From contig CAJTYO010000060.1 in assembly GCA_910584045.1 (NCBI GenBank), positions 1 through 17,627 of the forward strand: DNA of 17,627 bases, given 5' to 3'. A program made the translations under genes and the position numbers. This document shows, piece by piece, positions 7,732-14,086 of this stretch. Under the pieces are notes generated by a model. That model saw nothing but the letters and a program-made list of their open reading frames with translations. It searched no databases and was not told where the DNA came from. Source of the DNA: an uncultured Oscillospiraceae bacterium (GTDB lineage Bacteria > Bacillota > Clostridia > Oscillospirales > Oscillospiraceae). Positions within the stretch are counted from its first letter, which is position 1; each line of letters opens with the position of its first letter.

Positions 7732-9237
7732 TCAGTCCAAATCCCGGCCCGTGCTGCGGTAGGGGCTGTCGAGAGGACTGGCCTGGTCGGCCTCATTCTG
7801 ATACCGGCCCACCACCGTGGCGGCAAGCTCCACCGGCAACAGAGTCCCCGCGCCGGCCACGCAGCCACCGGGACACGCCATGCCTTCCAGCAGATAGCCG
7901 TTGTATTTGCCTGCTCTGGCCAGGGTCATCAGCTTCCGACACTCTCGCAGTCCCTCGGCCCGGGCGGTCTTGACCTCCAGATTGGGGTCGGTCTGGTGGA
8001 TCACATCCGCCACCGCCTGGGCCACGCCGCCGGATACGGCGAAGCCCCGGCCGGCTGCGGTGCCCTCACGCATGGATTCCCCCTCCGGGATAGCGGCGAA
8101 GTCCACGCCCTTGGCCTCAAACATGCCCTGGAGCTCCTCGAAGGTCAGCACGAAATCCACATCGGAGCGAATGTCGGAGCGAATGGCCTCCAGCTTCTTG
8201 GCGGCGCAGGGGCCCACAAAGACAACCTTGCAGTCCGGGTCCTGCTTCTTCACCAGCCGGGCGGTGAAGACCATGGGGGTCAGGGTCATAGAGATGTTCT
8301 CAAACTGGGCGGGGAACAGCTTCTCCACCATGGCGTGCCACGCGGGACAGCAGGAGGTGGCCATGAAGTCCTGCTCGGCGGGAACTCTCATAAGGAAGTC
8401 CTCCGCCTCCTCCACGGTGCACATATCCGCGCCCACAGCCACCTCCACCACCCGGTCAAAGCCCAGCATCTTCATGGCGGTGGTGAACTTCTCCGGTGTG
8501 GAATCCTTGCCGAACTGGCCGATGAAGGCGGGAGCCACGATGGCCACTACCTTATTCTTCTCCATGATGGAGCGGACCACCTGGAAAATCTGGCCCTTGT
8601 CCACGATAGCGCCGAAGGGACAGCTGACCAGGCACTGACCGCAGGCTACGCACTTCGACTGGTTGATGACAGCCTTGCCGCTGTCGTCGCTCTCGATGGC
8701 GTCCATGCCGCAGGCCGCCATACAGGGGCGCTCGATGTAGATGATGGCATTGTAGGGACAGGCCTTGGCGCATTTGCCGCACTTGATGCACTTGTCCGGG
8801 TCAATCTGGCTTTTGCCGTTGACAAAGGAGACGGCCCCCTTGGGGCACACCTTCTGGCAGGAGGCGGCCAGACAGTTCTGACAGAACTGGGTGACCTTGT
8901 ACTCCTTTGTGGGACAGGCGTGGCAGGCATAGGGGATGATGTTGATGAGGGGCGGTTCATAATAGGACTCAGCGATGGCCGCCTGGTCCATGCCCTCGGT
9001 CATGAGGGTCCGCGATTGTATGGACCGGATGGACAGGCCCATGGCCAGACGCACCCGCTCGCCGGCGATGGCCCGTTCCAGAAAGATGGACTCCCGGTGC
9101 AGCGCCTTGTCCCCTGGGACAATGACGTAGGGCAGATCTTCGGCCCGGGTGTAATCGCCGCCCTCATAGGCCATTCGGGCCACCTCGGTGAATACCTTTT
9201 TTCGAATGTCGGTAATCAAAGACGGAATACCGCGCAT
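7732..9237 (-). CDS. monomeric [FeFe]-hydrogenase with ferredoxin domain (possible group B)
   Basis: A 501-residue iron-sulfur protein. An N-terminal region of about 100 residues is followed by a Cys cluster (C105, C108, C119, C122, C127, C131), then a 2[4Fe-4S] ferredoxin domain with CxxCxxCxxxCP at 150-160 and again at 196-206, separated by an extra C172/C176 pair. The H-cluster domain shows L1 TSCCPAW (C296, C297), L2 GPCAAKK (C344, K347) and L3 EGMACPGGC (E451, C455, C459), so all four H-cluster cysteines and the proton-relay cysteine are present. L2 reads GPC rather than the MPC of the classical group A enzymes, which I associate with group B; that assignment is inference. It would catalyse reversible H2 formation with ferredoxin in the cytoplasm. 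No maturase (HydE/F/G) or partner subunit is nearby. ATG 9237 has AAGGAGGT and a promoter at 9289-9317. Confidence 0.9.
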   Translation of the reverse strand: MRGIPSLITDIRKKVFTEVARMAYEGGDYTRAEDLPYVIVPGDKALHRESIFLERAIAGERVRLAMGLSIRSIQSRTLMTEGMDQAAIAESYYEPPLINIIPYACHACPTKEYKVTQFCQNCLAASCQKVCPKGAVSFVNGKSQIDPDKCIKCGKCAKACPYNAIIYIERPCMAACGMDAIESDDSGKAVINQSKCVACGQCLVSCPFGAIVDKGQIFQVVRSIMEKNKVVAIVAPAFIGQFGKDSTPEKFTTAMKMLGFDRVVEVAVGADMCTVEEAEDFLMRVPAEQDFMATSCCPAWHAMVEKLFPAQFENISMTLTPMVFTARLVKKQDPDCKVVFVGPCAAKKLEAIRSDIRSDVDFVLTFEELQGMFEAKGVDFAAIPEGESMREGTAAGRGFAVSGGVAQAVADVIHQTDPNLEVKTARAEGLRECRKLMTLARAGKYNGYLLEGMACPGGCVAGAGTLLPVELAATVVGRYQNEADQASPLDSPYRSTGRDLD

Positions 9238-9253
9238 GGCGTACCTCCTTGCA

Positions 9254-9288
9254 GTACAGATAATTTTCTATCAATTAATCTATTGTAC
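9254..9288. promoter_or_regulatory. imperfect palindrome in the hydrogenase gene leader
   Basis: GTACA-GAT-AATT is mirrored, with single-base slips, by AATT-ATC-TGTAC across a short AT-rich centre. It sits between the predicted transcription start and the ribosome-binding site of the hydrogenase gene, a usual place for an operator. It does not match the Rex consensus I know (TTGTTAAN4TTAACAA). Confidence 0.35.
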
Positions 9289-9317
9289 AGAATATCATAA
9301 ACGCCGAAAAATGTCAA
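9289..9317 (-). promoter_or_regulatory. sigma-A promoter of the hydrogenase gene
   Basis: Minus strand: perfect TTGACA (9312-9317), 17-base spacer, TATTCT (9289-9294). It lies about 55 bases upstream of the start codon. Confidence 0.75.
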
Positions 9318-9380
9318 TCACGGAGGGTGGTTTTCCAGGAGCAGCGCTGCCCGATTCGCACGTTTTTCTCCGGCGAGTGA

Positions 9381-9409
9381 TTGTCTTCCCCAACCGGCCA
9401 TGCTATAAT
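9381..9409 (+). promoter_or_regulatory. sigma-A promoter of the GNAT gene
   Basis: TTGTCT (9381-9386), 17-base spacer, perfect TATAAT (9404-9409), 30 bases before the start codon. It faces away from the hydrogenase promoter; the two -35 elements are about 64 bases apart. Confidence 0.75.
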
Positions 9410-9438
9410 GGAGATAATTGTAATAGGAGGAATGAAAA

Positions 9439-9912
9439 ATGGCACATATTGTTCTGTATCGCCCTCTGCTGAAAGAGCTCTCCTTCCGTCAGTCGCTTCT
9501 GAGCGATCCGGCCACTATGTCGTACAACCACGCTTGGGGTGGGACGATCAGCTTTCCGCCGGAGCGGTGGGCGGAGTGGTATGAACGCTGGGTGGCGTAC
9601 GGAAGCGCCGAGCGATTTTACCGCTATCTGTGGGACGAGGGCGCCGGCTGCTTCGTGGGGGAGGTCTCCTATCACTGGGACGACGGCTTTGGGGCCTATA
9701 TCTGCGACATCATCGTCGCCGCCTCCTGCCGGGGCAGGGGCATAGGCGCGCAGGGTCTGGCCCTTCTCTGCCAGGCTGCGAAGGCCAACGGTGTGGACCG
9801 TCTCTGTGACGACATCGCGGTGGACAACCCCTCGGTCCAGTTATTTTTAAGGGCGGGCTTCCGGGAAATCTCACGGAATGAAACCTATGTACTGGTGGAG
9901 AAAAAACTGTAA
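9439..9912 (+). CDS. GNAT family N-acetyltransferase
   Basis: A 157-residue single-domain acetyltransferase. The acetyl-CoA pyrophosphate loop is visible as VAASCRGRGIGAQGL (about residues 93-107, R-G-R-G-I-G), preceded by the beta-4 strand YICDIIV and followed by the beta-5 region RLCDDIAVDNPSVQLFLRAGF, where DNPSVQLFLRAGF is the usual GNAT C-terminal signature. The N-terminus has an aromatic-rich stretch (WGGTISFPPERWAEWYERW). Substrate is unknown; small-molecule amines, peptides or antibiotics are all possible. Start ATG 9439 follows TAGGAGGAA. It has its own promoter and is followed by a second promoter for the downstream XRE gene. Confidence 0.9.
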   Translation: MAHIVLYRPLLKELSFRQSLLSDPATMSYNHAWGGTISFPPERWAEWYERWVAYGSAERFYRYLWDEGAGCFVGEVSYHWDDGFGAYICDIIVAASCRGRGIGAQGLALLCQAAKANGVDRLCDDIAVDNPSVQLFLRAGFREISRNETYVLVEKKL

Positions 9913-9928
9913 CTCTACGGATCGTCGG

Positions 9929-9956
9929 TTGCATTTTAACGGCGGCGGGATATAAT
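9929..9956 (+). promoter_or_regulatory. sigma-A promoter of the XRE/desulfoferrodoxin-like gene
   Basis: TTGCAT (9929-9934), 16-base spacer, perfect TATAAT (9951-9956), 64 bases before the ATG at 10021. It suggests the regulator is transcribed separately from the GNAT gene. Confidence 0.65.
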
Positions 9957-10020
9957 ATTGTCTTGTGCGGAGCGCGTTGTAATTTTTCAGAAAATACCCG
10001 GCATCTGGAGGTGGAGGGGA

Positions 10021-10596
10021 ATGGAACCAATCAAAACAGGCCGTCTGATCCGTGCGTTGCGGATGGAACAAGGGCTGACCCAGCGGCAGCTGGCCCAGTA
10101 CCTGCATGTGGGCGACAAGGCCGTGTCCAAATGGGAGCGGGGCGCGGGATGTCCCGACCTGTCCCTTCTTCCGGCGCTGGCGGAGTGTCTGGGCGTTGGT
10201 TTGGACAGCCTGCTGGCCGGAGAGCTGGATGCCAACGACAAGACAGGAGGTTGTATGAAGCGTACAAAATTTTATTACTGCCCGGTGTGCGGAAATCTGG
10301 CCGCTGCCTCGGCAGGGGCCGCCGTATCTTGCTGCGGCAGGCCGCTGACGGCACTGGAGCCTCGGAAGGCGGAGGAGCGGCTGAACATCGAGCCCGTGGA
10401 GAACGAGCTGTATGTGACCTCCCCCCACCCCATGGAAAAAGGACACTATATCGCTTTTGCGGCGCTGCTGACTGGAGACGGGCTACTGCTGCGGCGGCTG
10501 TATCCGGAGTGGGATTTGCAGCTGCGCCTGCCGGCAGTCCATGGCCGGCTGCTGTGGTACTGCACCCAGCACGGCGCTTTTTATCAAGACATCTGA
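10021..10596 (+). CDS. XRE regulator fused to a desulfoferrodoxin/superoxide-reductase-like domain
   Basis: A 191-residue two-part protein. Residues ~5-65 are an XRE helix-turn-helix (LIRALRMEQGLTQRQLAQYL, then GDKAVSKWERG and a PDLSLLPALAECLGV tail). Residues ~83-110 look like a desulforedoxin-type metal centre: FYYCPVCGN (C87, C90) and VSCCGRPL (C104, C105). Residues ~125-188 resemble the superoxide reductase core: SPHPMEKGHYI (H136, H142) and WYCTQHGAFY (C181, H184) match the HPM..EHYI and CNxHG iron-ligand motifs. The E-K-H ligand segment that normally lies between the two parts is not evident; the region reads EERLNIEPVENEL. It may therefore be a redox-sensing regulator, not an efficient reductase; this is inference. 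ATG 10021 follows GGAGGTGGAGGGG; an upstream GTG or TTG extension shows no conservation. Confidence 0.8.
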   Translation: MEPIKTGRLIRALRMEQGLTQRQLAQYLHVGDKAVSKWERGAGCPDLSLLPALAECLGVGLDSLLAGELDANDKTGGCMKRTKFYYCPVCGNLAAASAGAAVSCCGRPLTALEPRKAEERLNIEPVENELYVTSPHPMEKGHYIAFAALLTGDGLLLRRLYPEWDLQLRLPAVHGRLLWYCTQHGAFYQDI

Positions 10597-10610
10597 ACGC
10601 CGGCTGTGCG

Positions 10611-10676
10611 TCAAAAAAGGTATTTTGCTTTTTTGAGAAGGAGGGCCGCGCTGAGTTCGGCCCGCAAAGCGTTTTT
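10611..10676 (+). terminator. possible terminator region after the XRE/desulfoferrodoxin-like gene
   Basis: TCAAAAAAG (10611-10619) pairs perfectly with CTTTTTTGA (10628-10636). Next, GGGCCG (10643-10648) pairs with CGGCCC (10658-10663), followed eight bases later by TTTTT (10672-10676). Neither is a textbook terminator, but together they sit just past the stop codon at 10596. Confidence 0.4.
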
Positions 10677-10683
10677 CCCTGGG

Positions 10684-10717
10684 CTGCGCTTCGCAGAGGC
10701 ATATGCCCCCGAAAAAA
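10684..10717. other. adjacent small palindromes in the intergenic region
   Basis: CTGCG-CTT-CGCAG is followed one base later by the perfect palindrome GGCATATGCC, and then by a run of A beginning near 10711 (a T-run on the minus strand). The arrangement looks like a folded element or a dispersed intergenic repeat. Only one copy is in this window. Confidence 0.4.
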
Positions 10718-10803
10718 AGTGTTTAATACGAATCCCTGATAGAAACGGCAGCTGACCCAATCACGGCAAGTAATGGGGCGATAGCAGCGGAGGAAAGAAA
10801 TAT

Positions 10804-10844
10804 GAATGGCCGGAGAATGGATGCGCTCCATTCTCCGGCCATTC
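10804..10844 (-). terminator. terminator hairpin of the amino-acid ABC operon
   Basis: Arms 10804-10821 and 10827-10844 are perfectly complementary over 18 bp around a 5-base loop. It begins 17 bases after the ATPase gene stop on the minus strand. The minus strand continues into ATATTTCTTTCC, only a weak U-rich tail, so termination may be partial or the stem may mainly protect the 3' end. Confidence 0.7.
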
Positions 10845-10860
10845 CGCGCCGGGAACTCCA

Positions 10861-11583
10861 CTACAAAACCTTTGCCAGAAAGGACTGCAGCCGCTCGCTC
10901 TTGGGCTGGGAAAACAGCGCCTCGGGCGTATTTTCCTCTACGATGATGCCTTCATCCATGAAGATCACCCTGCTGCCCACCTCCCGGGCGAAGCCCATCT
11001 CATGGGTCACCACCACCATGGTCATACCCTCGTGGGCCAGATCCTTCATGACCTCCAGTACCTCGCCCACCATCTCCGGGTCCAGGGCGGAGGTGGGTTC
11101 GTCAAAGAGCATCACCTTCGGACGCATAGCCAAGGCCCGGACGATGGCTACCCGCTGCTTCTGCCCGCCGGAGAGCTGGTTTGGATAGGCGTCCGCCTTC
11201 TCCTCCAGCCCCACGCGCTTGAGCAGGGTGACGGCGGCCTCGTTCGCCTCGGCCTGCTGCATCAGCCCCGTGCGCACCGGGGCCAGGGTGATGTTGCGGC
11301 GGATGGTCATGTTGGGGAAGAGGTTGAAGTGCTGAAACACCATGCCCATCTGCTGGCGGACCTTGTCGATCTCTACCTTGGAACCGGTGATCTCCTGGCC
11401 CTGGAAGGTGATGGTCCCGCCGGTAGGCGTCTCCAGCAGGTTGAGGCAGCGGAGAAACGTGGATTTGCCGGACCCGGAGGGCCCGATGATGACCACCTTC
11501 TCGCCGGGAGAGATGTGCTGATTGATGCCGCTGAGCACGCGGTGGTCCCCGAAGGACTTGGTGAGATTTTTAACGTCGATCAC
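10861..11583 (-). CDS. polar amino-acid ABC transporter ATP-binding protein (GlnQ-like)
   Basis: A 240-residue ATPase that powers uptake of a polar amino acid. Walker A is GPSGSGKS (34-41), the Q-loop is VFQHFNLFP (Q84), the ABC signature is LSGGQKQR (137-144), Walker B with catalytic Glu is VMLFDEPTSALDPE (E162), and the switch histidine is in VVTHEMG (H194). The FNLFPNMT loop is typical of the polar amino-acid (PAAT, HisP/GlnQ) subfamily. I chose the GTG at 11583, giving MIDVKNLTKSFG, because AAAGGAGG is about ten bases upstream and matches family length; the frame is open 16 codons further into non-conserved sequence. The start lies 14 bases inside the end of the permease gene, so translation is probably coupled. 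Confidence 0.96.
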   Translation of the reverse strand: MIDVKNLTKSFGDHRVLSGINQHISPGEKVVIIGPSGSGKSTFLRCLNLLETPTGGTITFQGQEITGSKVEIDKVRQQMGMVFQHFNLFPNMTIRRNITLAPVRTGLMQQAEANEAAVTLLKRVGLEEKADAYPNQLSGGQKQRVAIVRALAMRPKVMLFDEPTSALDPEMVGEVLEVMKDLAHEGMTMVVVTHEMGFAREVGSRVIFMDEGIIVEENTPEALFSQPKSERLQSFLAKVL

Positions 11584-12295
11584 TTTGCCGCAGCCTCCTT
11601 TCCAGCTTGCCCTGGAGCCAGGTGAAAACAATCACCACCACCAGGTACATCAGTGCGATGCCGATGAGGGGCGGCATGTAGTCGAAGGTCCGGCCGCCGA
11701 TGGTGAAGGCGTAATAGGTCAGCTCGGCGGCGCCGATGGCCTGGACCAGGGAGGTGTCCTTAAAGAGGGTGATAAACTCGTTGCCCAGAGAGGGCAGGAT
11801 GTTCTTGAATGCCTGGGGAATGACGATAAAGCGCATGGTGTCGAAATAGCCCAACCCCAGGGAGCGCCCTGCCTCGCTCTGACCGGCGTCCACACTCATG
11901 AGGCCGCCCCGGATAATCTCCGCCACATAGGCCCCCGAGTTAATACCCAGGCCAATAATGCCCACCAGGACCTTGTTCCGGCTTGTCTTGAAGATGACAA
12001 AGCTCCAGATAAGCAGCTGCACCATCATGGGAGTGCCCCGGATAACGGTGGTATAGAGGTTGCACAAAACGTTGAAAAAGCCCAGCAGGGGGTTGCTGCG
12101 TCCCTGCCGCTGCTGGTCGTGAGCGGTGCGAACCACCGCCACCACCAGGCCCAGCAGAACACCGAAGATCAGGGCAACAACGGTCATCTCCAGAGTGGTG
12201 CCCAGCCCCTGGAGGTAGAGCTTCCAACGGTCGCCCTCGATAAAGGCCCGGTACAGCCGGGAGCCCAGGCTGTCCAGCCAGTCGATCAATGCCAT
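11570..12295 (-). CDS. polar amino-acid ABC transporter permease (HisM/GlnP-like)
   Basis: A 241-residue inner-membrane permease. Hydrophobic segments occur at about 35-57, 75-103, 108-127, and 205-228, with more amphipathic ones between. The cytoplasmic EAA coupling motif is present (VDAGQSEAGRSLGLGYFDTM, about 135-154), and TTVIRGTPMMVQLLIW is the usual PAAT permease signature. Only one permease gene is present, so it probably works as a homodimer. Start ATG 12295 has AAGGAG seven bases upstream; an in-frame upstream start at 12334 would translate the intergenic hairpin. It sits between the binding-protein and ATPase genes in a three-gene minus-strand operon. Confidence 0.95.
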   Translation of the reverse strand: MALIDWLDSLGSRLYRAFIEGDRWKLYLQGLGTTLEMTVVALIFGVLLGLVVAVVRTAHDQQRQGRSNPLLGFFNVLCNLYTTVIRGTPMMVQLLIWSFVIFKTSRNKVLVGIIGLGINSGAYVAEIIRGGLMSVDAGQSEAGRSLGLGYFDTMRFIVIPQAFKNILPSLGNEFITLFKDTSLVQAIGAAELTYYAFTIGGRTFDYMPPLIGIALMYLVVVIVFTWLQGKLERRLRQSDRR

Positions 12296-12321
12296 GGGGA
12301 GACTCCTTTCTTCCTGTAGGG

Positions 12322-12347
12322 GAGGGGCGGCCAAAGGGCCGCCCCTC
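12322..12347 (-). other. intercistronic mRNA hairpin between binding protein and permease genes
   Basis: GAGGGGCGGCC (12322-12332) pairs perfectly with GGCCGCCCCTC (12337-12347) around a 4-base loop. No U-run follows on the minus strand. Such stems after a binding-protein gene usually stabilise its mRNA or attenuate downstream transcription, allowing more binding protein than permease. Confidence 0.65.
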
Positions 12348-12358
12348 TCAGGTTCCGC

Positions 12359-13141
12359 TTATCCGGCGGTGATGTACTTGTCTACAATGCGCTGGAAGGT
12401 GCCGTCGTCCTTCAGATCCTTCATGGCGGCGTTCACGGCGTCCTTGAGGGCGGTGTTGCCCTTGGCAAAGCCGATGGCGTAGTCCTCCACGGCAAACTCG
12501 GTGTCCAAAATCATCAGACCAGGATTCTCCGCCACATAGGACTTGGCGGGCTCGTTATCGATGACCACCGCGTCCACCTGGCCGTTGACCAGAGCCATGA
12601 CAGCCAGGGCGCCGGTGTCAAAGGCGATGACGTGGTCCTCGCCATAGCCGCCGTTCTCGGGCGTGTCGGAGCAGTAGATGTAGCCGGTGGTGGCCTTCTG
12701 GGTGCCGATCATAGCGGCGCTGGCCAGATCGTCGATGGACTGGACGGCTGGGGAGTCCTCCTTGACGATGACCACCTGCACGCCGGTGGCGTAGCTGTCG
12801 GAGAAGTCCATGACCTCCAGCCGGTCGTCGGTGACGGTAATGCCGGCCATGGCGATGTCACTCTGACCGGTCTGCACGGCGGTGAGGGCCGCGTCAAAGC
12901 CCATATCGTCCACAACCAGCTCCAGACCCAGCTTCTCCGCAATGGCTGCCGCTACCTCCACATCGATGCCCTCGAAGCCGCCGTTGTCGGTGGTCATCTC
13001 ATAGGGGGGAAAAGCGGCGTTGGTGGACATATGGAGTTTGCCTGCCTCCACGGTGTTCAGGTCGCCTCCGGACTTCCCGCCGCAGGCGGCCAGGCTCAGA
13101 ACCATTACACAGGCCAGAGCCAGCGCGAAAATCTTTTTCAT
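12359..13141 (-). CDS. polar amino-acid ABC transporter substrate-binding lipoprotein
   Basis: A 260-residue extracellular binding protein (SBP_bac_3 family). The N-terminus MKKIFALALACVMVLSLAAC is a lipoprotein signal with lipobox LAAC and lipidated C20, then a GGKSGG linker. The mature protein begins LHMSTNAAFPPYEM and has GFEGIDVEVAAAIAEKLGLE, DIAMAGITVTDDRLEVMDFS and a hinge region VDAVVIDNEPAKSYV, all standard for glutamine/arginine/cystine-type binding proteins. The amino acid bound is not deducible by eye. It is the first gene of the operon with a good promoter at 13219-13247; a hairpin downstream of it may raise its yield relative to the membrane components. Confidence 0.96.
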   Translation of the reverse strand: MKKIFALALACVMVLSLAACGGKSGGDLNTVEAGKLHMSTNAAFPPYEMTTDNGGFEGIDVEVAAAIAEKLGLELVVDDMGFDAALTAVQTGQSDIAMAGITVTDDRLEVMDFSDSYATGVQVVIVKEDSPAVQSIDDLASAAMIGTQKATTGYIYCSDTPENGGYGEDHVIAFDTGALAVMALVNGQVDAVVIDNEPAKSYVAENPGLMILDTEFAVEDYAIGFAKGNTALKDAVNAAMKDLKDDGTFQRIVDKYITAG

Positions 13142-13193
13142 AACAATAACTCCCTTTCCTTTATCGTGCTTATTTCATCCGAACTCTTCCATT

Positions 13194-13209
13194 CCGGCGT
13201 GCCCGCCGG
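13194..13209. other. small GC hairpin in the ABC operon leader
   Basis: CCGGCG (13194-13199) and CGCCGG (13204-13209) pair perfectly around a 4-base loop, just downstream of the predicted transcription start of the binding-protein gene. It could be an operator or a leader stem; no known motif is recognised. Confidence 0.35.
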
Positions 13210-13218
13210 TTGATAGGG

Positions 13219-13247
13219 AGCATACTACGAATCCAATGGAATGTCAA
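13219..13247 (-). promoter_or_regulatory. sigma-A promoter of the amino-acid ABC operon
   Basis: Minus strand: perfect TTGACA (13242-13247), 17-base spacer, TATGCT (13219-13224), 78 bases before the binding-protein start codon. Confidence 0.75.
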
Positions 13248-13314
13248 TAGATTTTCACGCGAAATGAATAATTATCAACCAAAACTTGGAGAAATTTACT
13301 AACTATACAAATGA

Positions 13315-13331
13315 GTCCCGGTTTTTGGGAC
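13315..13331 (-). terminator. weak hairpin downstream of the small XRE gene
   Basis: GTCCC (13315-13319) and GGGAC (13327-13331) flank a 7-base loop, 58 bases after the XRE stop on the minus strand. The following minus-strand sequence is only mildly T-rich, so termination here is uncertain. Confidence 0.3.
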
Positions 13332-13388
13332 CTGCTTTGCACGGTTTGACGGATAGAAATGTATAGAAAATGGATATAAAAATCCACT

Positions 13389-13586
13389 TCACTCTTCCAC
13401 CGTGAAAACCTCCTCAATAGAAACGCCGAAGACCGCCGCAATACGCCAAGCCAACACCAGCGAGGGATTGTACCGGCCTTTTTCCAAATTTCCGATCGTC
13501 TCCCGGCGAACGCCCACGCGCCGAGCCAGCTCCTCCTGCTTCATATCGTGCCGGGCCCGGAGTTCCTTTATTCGATTTTTAATCAT
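13389..13586 (-). CDS. small XRE-family transcriptional regulator
   Basis: A 65-residue stand-alone helix-turn-helix protein: MIKNRIKELRARHDMKQEEL, then ARRVGVRRETIGNLEKGRYN and PSLVLAWRIAAVFGVSIEEV, the classical HTH_3 pattern of the YgzD-like small regulators. There is no effector domain. Its ATG overlaps the end of the DUF3796 gene by 8 bases, so both are expressed from one mRNA. Such pairs of a tiny XRE protein and a small membrane protein are common in Firmicutes, and autoregulation is usual; the long inverted repeat over the operon promoter is the obvious candidate binding site. Confidence 0.93.
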   Translation of the reverse strand: MIKNRIKELRARHDMKQEELARRVGVRRETIGNLEKGRYNPSLVLAWRIAAVFGVSIEEVFTVEE

Positions 13587-13938
13587 AAGCCGCGCCCTTC
13601 CGCTCCCGCCACTCCAACACCATCAGGGCAATGGTGAAGGCAAAAATTGCGGCGGCAAAGCTCAGCCCGAAGGCGGTGGGAACGGCTCTTATGCCGTCGT
13701 AGAGACGGGCGCAGAGAAACATAAAGGGAACCAGGGAGATCATTTCTGTCATAAAGGCAAAGGTGGCGGCCCTGTGCAAATTCTGCTGGAAAAATTCATC
13801 CGGTATGACCCAGAAGTAGCGCAGATAGTAGGCAAAACCGAAAAAGCCGTAGAGCCCAGTGTTCCCCGTCCGCCAGCCCAGCACCGCAATTAGGGACAAC
13901 AGGGACAAAAAGCCCAGGCAGTTTATTTTTCGTTTCAT
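13579..13938 (-). CDS. DUF3796-like small membrane protein
   Basis: A 119-residue protein with about four hydrophobic segments (about residues 7-22, 27-42, 59-78, 88-108). The N-terminus MKRKINCLGFLSLLSLIAVL and the GLYGFFGFAYYLRYFWVIPDEFF segment are what I recall for DUF3796, a family of unknown function encoded next to small XRE regulators. Start ATG 13938 has AAGGAGG seven bases upstream. The stop overlaps the regulator start. A role as a membrane partner controlling the regulator is plausible from the gene pair but not shown. Confidence 0.8.
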   Translation of the reverse strand: MKRKINCLGFLSLLSLIAVLGWRTGNTGLYGFFGFAYYLRYFWVIPDEFFQQNLHRAATFAFMTEMISLVPFMFLCARLYDGIRAVPTAFGLSFAAAIFAFTIALMVLEWRERKGAAYD

Positions 13939-13952
13939 AGCGTCCTCCTTGA

Positions 13953-13995
13953 TATGTGGTATATTTCACTTGTTATATTAAAAATATACCACATA
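13953..13995. promoter_or_regulatory. 14-bp perfect inverted repeat, candidate operator of the DUF3796/XRE operon
   Basis: TATGTGGTATATTT (13953-13966) is the exact reverse complement of AAATATACCACATA (13982-13995), separated by 15 bases, centres 29 bp apart (close to three helical turns). The right arm covers the -10 element of the promoter at 13983-14011 and the left arm lies just downstream of the expected start site, so a dimer bound to both would block transcription. Confidence 0.7.
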
Positions 13996-14011
13996 CCTAT
14001 AGAGATGTCAA
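13983..14011 (-). promoter_or_regulatory. sigma-A promoter of the DUF3796/XRE operon
   Basis: Minus strand: perfect TTGACA (14006-14011), 17-base spacer, TATATT (13983-13988). The -10 is inside the right arm of the inverted repeat. Confidence 0.75.
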
Positions 14012-14086
14012 GGGCGCTTTTGAAGTATGCGGGCTAACAGACACGAAAACCGTTATTTCCCTATAGTACCGCGGCAGAACCTTTTG

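Noticed and set aside
7996..9300. 434-residue plus-strand ORF
   Set aside because: It is a shadow of the hydrogenase gene: His/Gly/Leu-rich, no motif, and starting inside that coding sequence without a ribosome-binding site.
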